Below, in pieces: positions 15,776 to 24,084 of a DNA stretch of 64,000 bases. Every line of letters begins with the position of its first letter. The first letter of the stretch is position 1. A program made the position numbers and the translations under genes. The notes beneath the pieces are model-generated. The model was not told the origin of the DNA. It ran no database searches and saw only the letters and a list, made by a program, of their open reading frames with translations. The DNA comes from Mycobacterium paraseoulense (lineage in GTDB: Bacteria > Actinomycetota > Actinomycetes > Mycobacteriales > Mycobacteriaceae), in contig NZ_AP022619.1 in the NCBI RefSeq assembly GCF_010731655.1, positions 4,650,001 to 4,714,000 of the forward strand, given 5' to 3'.

Positions 15776-16111
15776 ATGACACAACCGCCGGCACCGCCCC
15801 CTCCGCCGCCTGGTTACCCGCCGCAGCAGCCCGCTGGGCAAGCACCGAACAACTACCTTGTGTGGTCCATCCTGGTTACCCTGTTCTGCTGTCTCCCGTT
15901 CGGGATCGTGGCGATCGTCAAGTCCAGCCAAGTCAACGGGCTTTGGGCGCAGGGTCGGTACGCCGAGGCGCAGGCATCAGCCGACAGCGCCAAGAAGTGG
16001 GTGATCTGGTCGGCGGTCATCGGCGTGGTCGTCGGCATCATCTACGGCATCCTGATGGCGGTCGGCGCGCTGAACACGAACACCAATGCGGCGCTTGCCG
16101 CGATGTTCTGA
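15776..16111 (+). CDS. CD225/dispanin-family membrane protein
   Basis: This 111-residue protein has a proline-rich cytoplasmic N-terminus (about residues 3-25) and two membrane segments: YLVWSILVTLFCCLPFGIVAIV (about 28-48) and VIWSAVIGVVVGIIYGILM (about 76-95). The segment FCCLPFGIVAIVKSSQV followed by AQASADSAKKW is the signature of the CD225 or dispanin family, which includes interferon-induced transmembrane proteins. Bacterial functions are unknown. ATG 15776 follows a GGAG site at about 15766. It is 16 bases ahead of a DUF2752 gene, and the two probably form an operon. Confidence 0.85.
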   Translation: MTQPPAPPPPPPGYPPQQPAGQAPNNYLVWSILVTLFCCLPFGIVAIVKSSQVNGLWAQGRYAEAQASADSAKKWVIWSAVIGVVVGIIYGILMAVGALNTNTNAALAAMF

Positions 16112-16127
16112 GCCCGGTTTCGCGACC

Positions 16128-16553
16128 ATGGTGACCCGCCAAGGGGCGGCGCATACGAGCCTGGGCGCGCCACTGGTGGTGGCCGCTTCCGCGACGCTGA
16201 TGTGCGCCGCCATCTGGGCGGGTGACCCGACCACTCCCAACGGCCCGCTGCCGGTGTGTCCCACCAAGGCGCTGTTGGGGATCGACTGCCCGGGATGCGG
16301 CAGCCTGCGCATGCTCTACTCCCTGATGCACGGCAATGTGATGGCGGCTGCCAGGTTCAATGCGCTGGGCCTGGCGGCCGTCGTGCTGTTGGTGTGGGCA
16401 TACCTCGCCTGGACCTATGGCCGGGTGGCGGGCAGACGGGTGCGCAGCTGGCAACACGGTCGCTGGGCCGCGGTCGTGACGCTCGGGCTGGTCGCGGTGT
16501 GGTTTGCGGTGCGCAACATCCCCTTTGCGCCGTTCACTGCGCTCTACGTCTGA
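16128..16553 (+). CDS. DUF2752 membrane protein
   Basis: The 141-residue protein has about three hydrophobic segments and the hallmark DUF2752 motif around residues 45-70: CP at the end of an extracytoplasmic loop, then CPGCGSLRMLYSLMHGN. The conserved cysteines, arginine and HGN are all present. The family often lies next to CD225 genes in actinobacteria, as here. I chose ATG 16128 over the upstream in-frame start at 16086, which would overlap the CD225 gene. The biochemical role is unknown. Confidence 0.82.
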   Translation: MVTRQGAAHTSLGAPLVVAASATLMCAAIWAGDPTTPNGPLPVCPTKALLGIDCPGCGSLRMLYSLMHGNVMAAARFNALGLAAVVLLVWAYLAWTYGRVAGRRVRSWQHGRWAAVVTLGLVAVWFAVRNIPFAPFTALYV

Positions 16554-16592
16554 TACCGCCGTGTCCTGATCCCGGCCGCTCGCCGCGCGGTC

Positions 16593-16598
16593 TAACCT
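16593..16598 (+). promoter_or_regulatory. -10 element (TAACCT) before lpqL
   Basis: TAACCT matches TANNNT and ends 8 bases before the lpqL ATG at 16607, with no ribosome binding site between. A leaderless or near-leaderless transcript is likely. Confidence 0.45.
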
Positions 16599-16606
16599 GG
16601 GGCGCG

Positions 16607-18100
16607 ATGGTGAACAAACTCATGACGATCCCGGCGGCGCTCGTCGTGGTCGCCGTGACCGCATTCTCAACGGGCTGCTTCCATCGGTCCTCGCAACAAG
16701 CGGGCGGCAATCCCGACGCGGTCAAGTTCGCCGGCGCGCTGCACGACAAGGTCACCGCCGACGCGATGATGGCCCACCTGGCAAAGCTCCAGGACATAGC
16801 CAACGCCAACAACGGCACTCGGGCGGTGGGCACCCCCGGTTACGAGGCCAGCGTCGACTATGTCGTGAACACGTTGCGCGGCAGTGGTTTCGACGTGCAG
16901 ACCCCCGAATTCTCCGCGCGGGTGTTTCACGGCGACAAGCCGGTGGTGACCGTCGCAGGCAAGTCCGTGGAGGCGCACGCGCTCGACTTCAGCCTCGGCA
17001 CCCCGCCGGACGGGGTGAGCGGGCCGCTGCTGACCGTGCCCGCGAGCAACGGCCCCGGTTGCGCGGCCTCGGATTACGCCAATCTCCCCGCGCAGGGGGC
17101 CGTGGTCCTGGTGGACCGCGGAACCTGCCCCTTCGCCCAGAAGGAGGACGTCGCTGCGCAGCGCGGTGCGGTCGCGATGATCGTCGCCGACAACGTCGAC
17201 GAGCAACAGATGGGCGGCACCCTGGGGCCGGACACGAACGTCAAGATCCCGGTGGTCGGCGTGACCAAGTCCGTCGGCGTGCAACTGCGCACCCAGCCGG
17301 GGCCGGCGACCATCAAGCTGAACGCGAGCGTGCAGAGCTTCAAGGCCCACAACGTCATCGCGCAGACCAAGACCGGGTCGACGGCCGACGTCGTCATGGC
17401 GGGCGCGCACCTGGACAGCGTGCCCGAGGGTCCGGGCATCAACGACGACGGTTCGGGAGTGGCCGCGGTGTTGGAAACCGCGCTGCGACTGGGGAGTTCG
17501 CCGCGGGTGCGCAACGCGGTGCGGTTCGGATTCTGGGGCGCGGAGGAACTGGGCCTGATCGGATCTCGCAATTACGTCGAGTCGCTGGACTTGACCGCGC
17601 TCAAAAGCATCGCGCTGTACCTCAATTTCGACATGCTCGCGTCGCCGAACCCCGGTTACTTCACCTATGACGGGGACCAATCGCTGCCGGCCGACGCCCG
17701 CGGCCAGCCGGTGGTGCCGGAGGGGTCGGCCGGCATCGAGCGCACTTTGGTCGCCTACCTGAAATCCGCCGGAAAGACCGCGCAGGACACGGCGTTTGAC
17801 GGCCGCTCCGACTACGACGGATTCACCCTGGCGGGTGTCCCCGCCGGCGGCCTGTTCTCCGGTGCCGAGGGGAAGATGTCCGCGGATCAGGCCAAGCTAT
17901 GGGGTGGGGCGGCCGACCAGCCGTTCGACCCCAACTACCATCAGAAGACCGACACCCTCGATCACATCGACAGGACCGCACTGGGCGTCAACGGCGGTGG
18001 GGTCGCGTACGCCGTGGGCCTCTACGCCCAGGACATCGGCGGCCACAACGGGGTGCCGACGATCCAGGACCGCACGCGTCACGTGCTGACCAAGCCATGA
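16607..18100 (+). CDS. lpqL: Lipoprotein aminopeptidase LpqL
   Basis: LpqL is a surface lipoprotein of the M28 zinc aminopeptidase family, 497 residues. A lipobox ends at Cys24 (STGC). A PA insert domain lies around residues 125-230, and the catalytic domain follows. All metal and catalytic residues appear: AHLDS and INDDGSG (first His and bridging Asp), WGAEELG (general-base Glu and ligand Glu), NFDML (Asp) and NYHQKTD (last His). The start is ATG 16607; a longer in-frame extension upstream overlaps the DUF2752 gene and is rejected. The stop overlaps the next paralogue (ATGA). Confidence 0.95.
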   Translation: MVNKLMTIPAALVVVAVTAFSTGCFHRSSQQAGGNPDAVKFAGALHDKVTADAMMAHLAKLQDIANANNGTRAVGTPGYEASVDYVVNTLRGSGFDVQTPEFSARVFHGDKPVVTVAGKSVEAHALDFSLGTPPDGVSGPLLTVPASNGPGCAASDYANLPAQGAVVLVDRGTCPFAQKEDVAAQRGAVAMIVADNVDEQQMGGTLGPDTNVKIPVVGVTKSVGVQLRTQPGPATIKLNASVQSFKAHNVIAQTKTGSTADVVMAGAHLDSVPEGPGINDDGSGVAAVLETALRLGSSPRVRNAVRFGFWGAEELGLIGSRNYVESLDLTALKSIALYLNFDMLASPNPGYFTYDGDQSLPADARGQPVVPEGSAGIERTLVAYLKSAGKTAQDTAFDGRSDYDGFTLAGVPAGGLFSGAEGKMSADQAKLWGGAADQPFDPNYHQKTDTLDHIDRTALGVNGGGVAYAVGLYAQDIGGHNGVPTIQDRTRHVLTKP

Positions 18101-19569
18101 CCCGCCGCCTGGGGGCGACATTGCTGCTGGCGACCATGCTGCTGGCGGGTTGTTCGTCGTCGCGCCCGGGATCACCCGGTGCGGCACCGGATCTGGGTCA
18201 CGGCCTGGCCGGGAAAGTGACGGCGGACCGGATGCTGGCCCACCTGCGCGCGCTGCAGAATATCGCCGACGCCAACAAGGGGAACAGGGCGGACGGCACC
18301 TCCGGCTACGACGCCAGCGTCGACTATGTCGCTAAAGCCTTGCGCGACAGGGGTTTCGAGGTGGTGACGCCGCAGTTCGACCGGGTGTATACCGTTTCGC
18401 CGGGCAGGCCGTCGATGACGGTCGCCGGCCGCAGTTACCCGGTCGACCAGGCCTCCCTGCTGGTCCAGACACCGCCTGGCGGCCTGACCGGCCAGCCGGT
18501 GCGGCCCAGTCAGCCCTCGGGTTGTGCGGCCAGTGATTATCCGCCGGCGCTGCCCAAGGGTTCGATCGCGATCGTCGACGACGCGCGTTGTTCGGTGGTC
18601 GACAAGCAGAAGACCGCGGTGGCCAAGGGGGCGGCCGCGCTGGTCGTGCTCAGCGCGCCGGCCGGCCAGGGTGCCCCGGCCACGTTGTTCAACCCCGGCT
18701 ACTTCAAGCAGCTGACCGTGCCCGTCGCCGTCGCCAACCCCAACACCGCAACCGCGCTCACCGGCGCGGGCGCCCTCATCCGCCTGGTGCTGGACGCCCA
18801 GAACGTCACGATCACCTCGCGAAATGTGCTGGCGCAGACCAAGACCGGCTCGCCGCACGAAGTGATCATGGTCGGCGCGCATCTCGACAGCCCGCGCGGC
18901 GGCCCGGGCATCAACGACGGTGGATCCGGGGTGGCCGCGGTGCTGGAAACGGCCCTGCAGCTCGGCCCGCTCGCGCCGGTGAACAACGCGGTGCGGTTCG
19001 CGTTCTGGGGCGCCGACGAGGACGGGCTCAACGGCGTCATGGACTACGTGTTCGGCATGAACAGCGATCAGCTCAACGACATCGCGATGTTCCTGAACTT
19101 CACCACACTGGGTTCACCCAACGCCGGCTTCTTCACCGACGACGGCGATCAGTCCGGTCCGCCGGCGCCCGGCGTGACCTACGCCGACGTCCCCGACGGG
19201 TCGGCCGGCATCGAGCGCACCCTGGCCGGTTACCTCAACCTGGCCGGAAAGCGGCCCGCGGACATGCCGCTGACCACCCGCGCCGATTACCACCCCTTCA
19301 TGGTCGCGGGCGTGCCGATCGGGGGCATGACCACCGGTGCCTCGCAGCTGAAGACCACGGTGCAGGCCCGGCTTTGGGGCGGGCAAGCGGGCGTCCCGTT
19401 CGACCCCAACTATCAGGGTCCCCGCGAGACCGTCGACACCATCAACCGGGACGCGTTGGGCATCATGGGTTCGGGCGTCGCATACGCGGTCGGCACTTAC
19501 GCGCAGTCCGTCGCCGGCGTGAACGGCGTGCCGCCGCACGACAAGCGGCATCGCACCCGGGTGCCATAA
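18097..19569 (+). CDS. LpqL-like M28 lipoprotein lacking metal ligands
   Basis: This 490-residue lipoprotein (lipobox LLAGC, Cys19) is a full-length paralogue of LpqL directly upstream, with the same PA plus M28 layout. AHLDS and INDGGSG are kept. However, the Glu-Glu pair reads ADEDG (base Glu replaced by Asp), the Asp in NFDML is replaced (NFTTL), and the last zinc histidine is Gln (NYQGPRE). With two metal ligands gone it is probably not a working zinc peptidase; a binding or scaffold role is inference. The 4-bp overlap with lpqL means they are translated together. I recall no equivalent in M. tuberculosis. Confidence 0.85.
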   Translation: MTRRLGATLLLATMLLAGCSSSRPGSPGAAPDLGHGLAGKVTADRMLAHLRALQNIADANKGNRADGTSGYDASVDYVAKALRDRGFEVVTPQFDRVYTVSPGRPSMTVAGRSYPVDQASLLVQTPPGGLTGQPVRPSQPSGCAASDYPPALPKGSIAIVDDARCSVVDKQKTAVAKGAAALVVLSAPAGQGAPATLFNPGYFKQLTVPVAVANPNTATALTGAGALIRLVLDAQNVTITSRNVLAQTKTGSPHEVIMVGAHLDSPRGGPGINDGGSGVAAVLETALQLGPLAPVNNAVRFAFWGADEDGLNGVMDYVFGMNSDQLNDIAMFLNFTTLGSPNAGFFTDDGDQSGPPAPGVTYADVPDGSAGIERTLAGYLNLAGKRPADMPLTTRADYHPFMVAGVPIGGMTTGASQLKTTVQARLWGGQAGVPFDPNYQGPRETVDTINRDALGIMGSGVAYAVGTYAQSVAGVNGVPPHDKRHRTRVP

Positions 19570-19614
19570 CGGCTGCTCGACGACTTGTCGGTGGCGCGCC
19601 CTATCCTCGAACCT

Positions 19615-21063
19615 ATGTTCGATTGCCGGGCGCATGAGTATTGGGAGCCGCCGCGCTGTGCGCGGTCGCGGGCGCTGGTGGATCGAATGCGTGCGTCGTG
19701 GCGGCTAGAGGCCCAGGCGGCGGCGGATCGGCTGGACGCGGTCGGGGACTTGTTCGAGCTGCGCCGCGCCCAGCGCGGTGAGCAGGCCGAATGGGCGGTG
19801 GACACGTGGGCGGCCGTGGGGGCCGAGATCGCCGCGGCGTTTCGGGTCAGCCTGGCGATGGCAGGCAGCTTCATGCGGTATGCGCTGGCGATGCGTGAGC
19901 GGTTGCCGCAAGTGGCGGCCGTGTTTCGCGCGGGCGACATCAGTTATCGGTTGTTTCAGACCATCGTGTACCGCACCGATTTGATCACCGACGCCGCGGT
20001 TCTGGCCGCCGTCGACGCCGAGCTGGCAGTGCGTGCGGCGCGGTGGCCCTCGATGACCCGGGGCCGGCTGGCCGGCGAGGTCGACAAGATCGTGGCAAAG
20101 GCCGATGTGGATGCTGTGCGCCGTCGCCAGCGGTGTCAGGCCGAGCGCGGCGTCGGGATTGAGGATCTCGAGGGCGGCATGTCCGAAATCCACGGCAGCC
20201 TGTTCAGCCCGGACGCTCACGCGTTGGACCGGCGGTTGGACGCCTTGGCGGCCACCGTGTGCGACCACGACCCGCGCAGTCTCGCGCAGCGGCGCGCCGA
20301 CGCGCTGGGGTCGCTGGCGGCCTCGGCGGATCGGCTGGGCTGCCGCTGTGGCCGCTCCGACTGTGCGGCCGGAACCCGGCCACCGGCAACGGCGGTCGTC
20401 ATCCATGTGATCGCCGAGCCGGCTAGCATCCGGGCCGTCGGCGCGGCTCCGGCGACGGAGGTGGGCGCCGACGGGCTGATCTCTGCCGAGGTGATCGCCG
20501 AGCTTGCCGGCTCGGCCAGGCTGGTTCCGCTCGGCGTGCCCACCGAGGCCGAACCCCGGTACACGCCGTCGGCCAAGCTGGCGGATTTCGTGCGGTGCCG
20601 GGATTTGACGTGTCGGGCGCCCGGGTGTGACCGGCCGGCCGTCGACTGCGACATCGACCATACGATCCCCTACGCCGAGGGCGGCTTGACGCATGCGTCG
20701 AACCTGAAATGCCTGTGCCGCCAGCATCATTTGCTGAAGACCTTCTGGGGTTGGCGCGATCGGCAACTGCCCGACGGCACCCTGATCTGGCGGCTGCCCG
20801 ACGGGCACACCTACGTCACCACTCCCGGCAGCGCGTTGCTGTTCCCCAGCCTGTGCGCGCCCACCGGCGACCTGCCCGCGCCCGCGACACCCGAGCGGTG
20901 CGCCCAGCGCACCGCGATGATGCCCCGGCGTACCCGCACCCGCGCGCAGAACCGGGCGCGACGCGTCGCCACCGAACGCCACCACAACCGCCAGGCCCGC
21001 TCGGCGACCCGACCCGCCCAAACCGGCCCCGCACCACCAGACGGCGAACCCCCGCCCTTCTAA
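19615..21063 (+). CDS. 13E12-repeat family HNH endonuclease-like protein
   Basis: The 482-residue product has the DUF222 region (about 1-330) and a C-terminal HNH nuclease motif, with CRAPGC, DIDHTIPY and LCRQHH as likely zinc- and metal-binding residues. It ends in a basic Arg-rich tail. This is the 13E12 repeat family, which occurs in many copies in mycobacteria and is often seen as a degenerate mobile or homing-like element. The start is ATG 19615, 7 bases after a TATCCT -10 at 19602-19607, so leaderless; an in-frame GTG at 19585 lies before that element. Its presence between lpqL-like and lpqM genes suggests insertion in this lineage. Confidence 0.88.
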   Translation: MFDCRAHEYWEPPRCARSRALVDRMRASWRLEAQAAADRLDAVGDLFELRRAQRGEQAEWAVDTWAAVGAEIAAAFRVSLAMAGSFMRYALAMRERLPQVAAVFRAGDISYRLFQTIVYRTDLITDAAVLAAVDAELAVRAARWPSMTRGRLAGEVDKIVAKADVDAVRRRQRCQAERGVGIEDLEGGMSEIHGSLFSPDAHALDRRLDALAATVCDHDPRSLAQRRADALGSLAASADRLGCRCGRSDCAAGTRPPATAVVIHVIAEPASIRAVGAAPATEVGADGLISAEVIAELAGSARLVPLGVPTEAEPRYTPSAKLADFVRCRDLTCRAPGCDRPAVDCDIDHTIPYAEGGLTHASNLKCLCRQHHLLKTFWGWRDRQLPDGTLIWRLPDGHTYVTTPGSALLFPSLCAPTGDLPAPATPERCAQRTAMMPRRTRTRAQNRARRVATERHHNRQARSATRPAQTGPAPPDGEPPPF

Positions 21064-21092
21064 GGCCTGCGCGGTCCCATCATCCGCTCTTT

Positions 21093-21110
21093 TAGGGCCA
21101 ATGGTCCCTA
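21093..21110 (+). promoter_or_regulatory. DosR-like dyad box
   Basis: TAGGGCCAATGGTCCCTA has the GGGNC-N4-GNCCC core of DosR (DevR) hypoxia boxes. Its centre is 43-44 bases before the ATG at 21145. A weak -10 (GATCGT, 21133-21138) lies 6 bases before that ATG. A box centred near -42 with a leaderless start is the usual DosR promoter plan. The match is by eye only. Confidence 0.45.
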
Positions 21111-21144
21111 CCCCCGGTGGGTATGCGTGTGAGATCGTTCGGGC

Positions 21145-21468
21145 ATGACGCAAACTCCTGAATCCGACGTCGGGCATCGATACGGCACGCACAGTCGGCT
21201 CGGTCAAGTGGCGGCGTGGGTGGTCATCGTCGCCGGTGTTGTGTTCGTCGTCTCGGTGATCTTCTTCGCGGGGCTTTTCTTGGGCTGGCATTCGGGCGAC
21301 CACTACGGGTGGCGCCACGGCTACGGCGGCGGGCACAGCGGCACGTGCCCGATGATGGAACCCGGCGGAATGATGGGACCCGGTGGGATGATGGGCCCCG
21401 GCGGGATGGGCCCGGGCGGACCGATGGGACCCCAGCAGACGCCCACGCCCACACCGCCGCGTCCCTAG
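21145..21468 (+). CDS. Small membrane protein with Gly/Met/Pro-rich tail
   Basis: The 107-residue protein has one membrane segment (about residues 22-48, VAAWVVIVAGVVFVVSVIFFAG split by no charged residue), a His/Gly/Tyr-rich stretch, then short tandem repeats of PGGMMG and a proline-threonine end. The DNA of the repeat is an imperfect 15-bp tandem array around 21360-21425. I do not recognise a family. The Met- and His-rich tail could bind metal (copper, for example), which is speculation. The DosR-like box just upstream suggests induction by hypoxia or nitric oxide. Confidence 0.65.
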   Translation: MTQTPESDVGHRYGTHSRLGQVAAWVVIVAGVVFVVSVIFFAGLFLGWHSGDHYGWRHGYGGGHSGTCPMMEPGGMMGPGGMMGPGGMGPGGPMGPQQTPTPTPPRP

Positions 21469-21629
21469 CTTTCCCGCGGTCCTGTCACGGCTTGGTGGAG
21501 TTCGCTGCCTCCGAGGTCAAAACCTGCCCCGCATTGGTCGTTTCGCGACGCGCAACCCCGCGCCAACGTCGTCGGGATCGGCGCGCAACCGGCGTGTCCA
21601 TTCCGGCTGTCATAGTTAGCCAACCGCTC

Positions 21630-21635
21630 TAGAAT
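21630..21635 (+). promoter_or_regulatory. -10 element (TAGAAT) for lpqM
   Basis: TAGAAT is a strong TANNNT hexamer. CTGTCA lies 17 bases upstream (21607-21612) as a weak -35. It predicts a leader of about 40 bases, carrying AGGATGAGG just before the lpqM ATG at 21681. Confidence 0.45.
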
Positions 21636-21680
21636 GAGACCCTTTGGTGCTGCCCCGCAGCCGGTCAGGATGAGGTTGGT

Positions 21681-23180
21681 ATGAATAGCCGCGCGCGCAA
21701 TCGACGTCAGCTGACCGGTGGCCGTCCCCGCAGGGCGGCCGCCTTGCTGTGGGCGGCGTCGTCCTGTGTGGCGGCGGCAATCCTGGTGGCCGGCTGTACA
21801 TCCTTCGTCAGCGGGCGGGCGTTGTCCATGCTCAACGACCCGTTCCGGGTGGGAGGCCTGCCCGCGACGAACGGCCCGAGCGGCATCCGCTCGAACGCGC
21901 CCGGCCCGACCGGCACGGTGGTCAACACCGACGACGGCGCGATCGACAAGTTGTCGTTGCTGTCGGTGAACGACATCGAGGAATATTGGAAGTCGGTGTA
22001 CGGCCAATCGCTGAAGGGGGACTTCGTCCCCGTCGGCAAGATGGTGTCCTATAACTCCAAAGATCCGTCCAGTCCCATCGTTTGCCGCAACGACACCTAC
22101 AAGCTCGTCAACGCCTTCTACACGTCGCGCTGCAACCTGATCGCCTGGGACCGTGGGGTGTTCATGCCCGTCGCGCAACGGTATTTCGGTGACATGTCGG
22201 TCAACGGTGTGCTGGCCCACGAATTCGGCCACGCGCTGCAGACCATGGCAAAGCTGGTCACCAGGCGAGACCCCACCATCGTGCGCGAGCAGCAGGCCGA
22301 CTGTTTCGCGGGCGTCTACCTGTTCTGGGTGGCCGACGGCAAGTCGCCGCGATTCACGCTCAGCACCGCCGACGGGCTGGACCACGTGCTGGCGGGGATC
22401 ATCACCACCCGGGACCCCGTGCTGGACAACGAAACCGAGAACGACGACGAACACGGGTCGGCCCTGGATCGGATCGGCGCCTTCCAAATGGGTTTCATCG
22501 ACGGGGCCTCGGCCTGTGCGGCGATCGACAAGCGAGAAATCGAGCAGCGCCGCGGCGACCTGCCCAACGCCCTGCGGGTCGACAGCAGCTCCGGTAACCC
22601 GGAAACCGGCGAGGTGCCGATCGACCAGGACACCATGTCGACCCTGATGGAACTGATGGGAAAGGTGTTCTCCCCGACGAATCCGCCCGCGTTGTCCTAC
22701 CAGCCCGCCGAGTGCCCGGACGCCAAGCCCAGCCCGCCGGCGTCGTACTGCCCCGCCACCAACACGATCGTCATCGACCTGCCCAAGCTCGCGGTCATGG
22801 GCAAGGTCGCCGACGAGAACGAGCAGACCCTGCCGCAGGGCGACGACACCGCGCTGTCGGTCGTGATGTCGCGCTACGCGCTGGCCGTGCAGCACGAACG
22901 CGGGCTGGCCATGCAGAGCCCGTGGACCGCACTGCGCACCGCATGCCTGACCGGTGTCGTGCATCGCAAGATGGCCGAGCCCATCGAGCTGTCGTCGCAG
23001 AAGCAACTCCTGCTGACGGCCGGCGATCTCGACGAAGCGGTGGCGGGTCTGCTCACCAACCACCTCGTCGCCAGTGACGCCGACGGCACCAGCGTGCCGG
23101 CCGGTTTCACCCGGATAGCGGCGTTTCGCGGCGGCGTGACGGGCAACATGGACGCCTGCTACTCCCGCTACCCGGGATGA
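21681..23180 (+). CDS. lpqM: Zinc metalloprotease lipoprotein LpqM
   Basis: LpqM is a predicted surface zinc metallopeptidase of the neutral zinc peptidase (YpfJ-like) family, 499 residues. A basic N-terminus and hydrophobic segment lead to the lipobox LVAGC (Cys39). The zinc motif HEFGH occurs in LAHEFGHALQTM near residue 180, and REQQADCFAG about 25 residues later supplies the third ligand. M. tuberculosis LpqM is close in length and sequence, from memory. The natural substrate is unknown; a role in DNA transfer has been reported for a smegmatis homologue. It converges on a luciferase-like gene 16 bases away. Confidence 0.92.
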   Translation: MNSRARNRRQLTGGRPRRAAALLWAASSCVAAAILVAGCTSFVSGRALSMLNDPFRVGGLPATNGPSGIRSNAPGPTGTVVNTDDGAIDKLSLLSVNDIEEYWKSVYGQSLKGDFVPVGKMVSYNSKDPSSPIVCRNDTYKLVNAFYTSRCNLIAWDRGVFMPVAQRYFGDMSVNGVLAHEFGHALQTMAKLVTRRDPTIVREQQADCFAGVYLFWVADGKSPRFTLSTADGLDHVLAGIITTRDPVLDNETENDDEHGSALDRIGAFQMGFIDGASACAAIDKREIEQRRGDLPNALRVDSSSGNPETGEVPIDQDTMSTLMELMGKVFSPTNPPALSYQPAECPDAKPSPPASYCPATNTIVIDLPKLAVMGKVADENEQTLPQGDDTALSVVMSRYALAVQHERGLAMQSPWTALRTACLTGVVHRKMAEPIELSSQKQLLLTAGDLDEAVAGLLTNHLVASDADGTSVPAGFTRIAAFRGGVTGNMDACYSRYPG

Positions 23181-23196
23181 CCGGAAGGTCGCGCTA

Positions 23197-24066
23197 TCAA
23201 CCGATCTCGGCGAGCCTGGGCACCAGCTCGTCGCCGAGGCGGCGGATGAAGCCCACGGGATCGGGGTTCCCGGGGAACGGGCCGGTATTGACCATCTCTA
23301 CGCCCAGTTCGGCGTAGCGCTCGACGGTCTTGAAGTACCCATCGGGATCCTCGAAGGGATTGACGAATAAGCCGACGGTCTTGCGGATTTCGCCCGGGTC
23401 CCGGCCGACCGTCTCGCAGTGGCGGTTCAGCACGTCGATCTTGTGCTCGAGTTCGTCGGCGTCGCTCGTGGTGCTGTTCCAGATGTCGGCGTACTGCGCG
23501 ACCAGGCGCAGCGTCTTCTTCTCGCCATCGCCCCCGATCAGGATCGGGGGGCGCCGAATCGGTTGCGGCTGACAGATAGTCTCGGCCAGCTGGTAATGCT
23601 TGCCCCGGTAGGGCCCGTCGTTGTCGCTCCACATCTGCCTGCAGATCTGCAGGGTCTCTTCGAGCATCTCGAAGCGCTCGCTCAACGGAGGATAGGGAAA
23701 GCCGAGGGCGGCGTGCTCGCGGTCGTACCACGCCGCGCCGAGCCCCAGCATCGAGCGGCCCTGCGACAGCACGTCGAGCGTGGTGACCGCCTTGGCCAGC
23801 AATCCCGGATAGCGGTAGGTCACCCCGGTGACCAGCAGGCTCAGGTCGATCGTGGTGGTCTGCCCGGCCAGGAAGCCCAGTGACGTGTAGCCCTCGAGGA
23901 ACGGGTCCTCCGCGCGCCCCATGGCCTCCATCTGGAAGAAGTGGTCGGCCAGCGTGAACAGTGTCGCCCCGCCTTGCTCGGCGGCCTTCGCCGCGTCGGC
24001 CAGGGTGGGGCCCAGCGCCGCCGCCTCGCCGGGTAGAAAGTCGATAAAGTGTATTGCCAGTTCCAT
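23197..24066 (-). CDS. LLM-class F420-dependent oxidoreductase
   Basis: The 289-residue protein is a luciferase-like monooxygenase-family enzyme (TIM barrel), probably using F420. FTLADHFFQME near residue 38, LDVLSQGRSMLGLGAAW near 98 and PPILIGGDGEKKTLR near 175 are family landmarks. It lies 18 bases after the MarR gene on the same strand, so it is probably the regulator's target and the two form an operon. Substrate is unknown. I do not recall it at this position in M. tuberculosis. Confidence 0.88.
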   Translation of the reverse strand: MELAIHFIDFLPGEAAALGPTLADAAKAAEQGGATLFTLADHFFQMEAMGRAEDPFLEGYTSLGFLAGQTTTIDLSLLVTGVTYRYPGLLAKAVTTLDVLSQGRSMLGLGAAWYDREHAALGFPYPPLSERFEMLEETLQICRQMWSDNDGPYRGKHYQLAETICQPQPIRRPPILIGGDGEKKTLRLVAQYADIWNSTTSDADELEHKIDVLNRHCETVGRDPGEIRKTVGLFVNPFEDPDGYFKTVERYAELGVEMVNTGPFPGNPDPVGFIRRLGDELVPRLAEIG

Positions 24067-24084
24067 TGCGGCCCTTGCCCTCTC

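Noticed and set aside
15420..15845. Minus-strand frame in the long intergenic region
   Set aside because: It has no ribosome binding site or known motif and would overlap the CD225 start. The region is better read as regulatory.
19615..21063. 13E12 gene as part of a complete insertion sequence
   Set aside because: No terminal inverted repeats, target duplication or transposase motif could be found at its borders.
21351..21440. Possible CRISPR-like repeat array
   Set aside because: The repeats are contiguous, without spacers, and lie in a coding frame as PGGMMG units.
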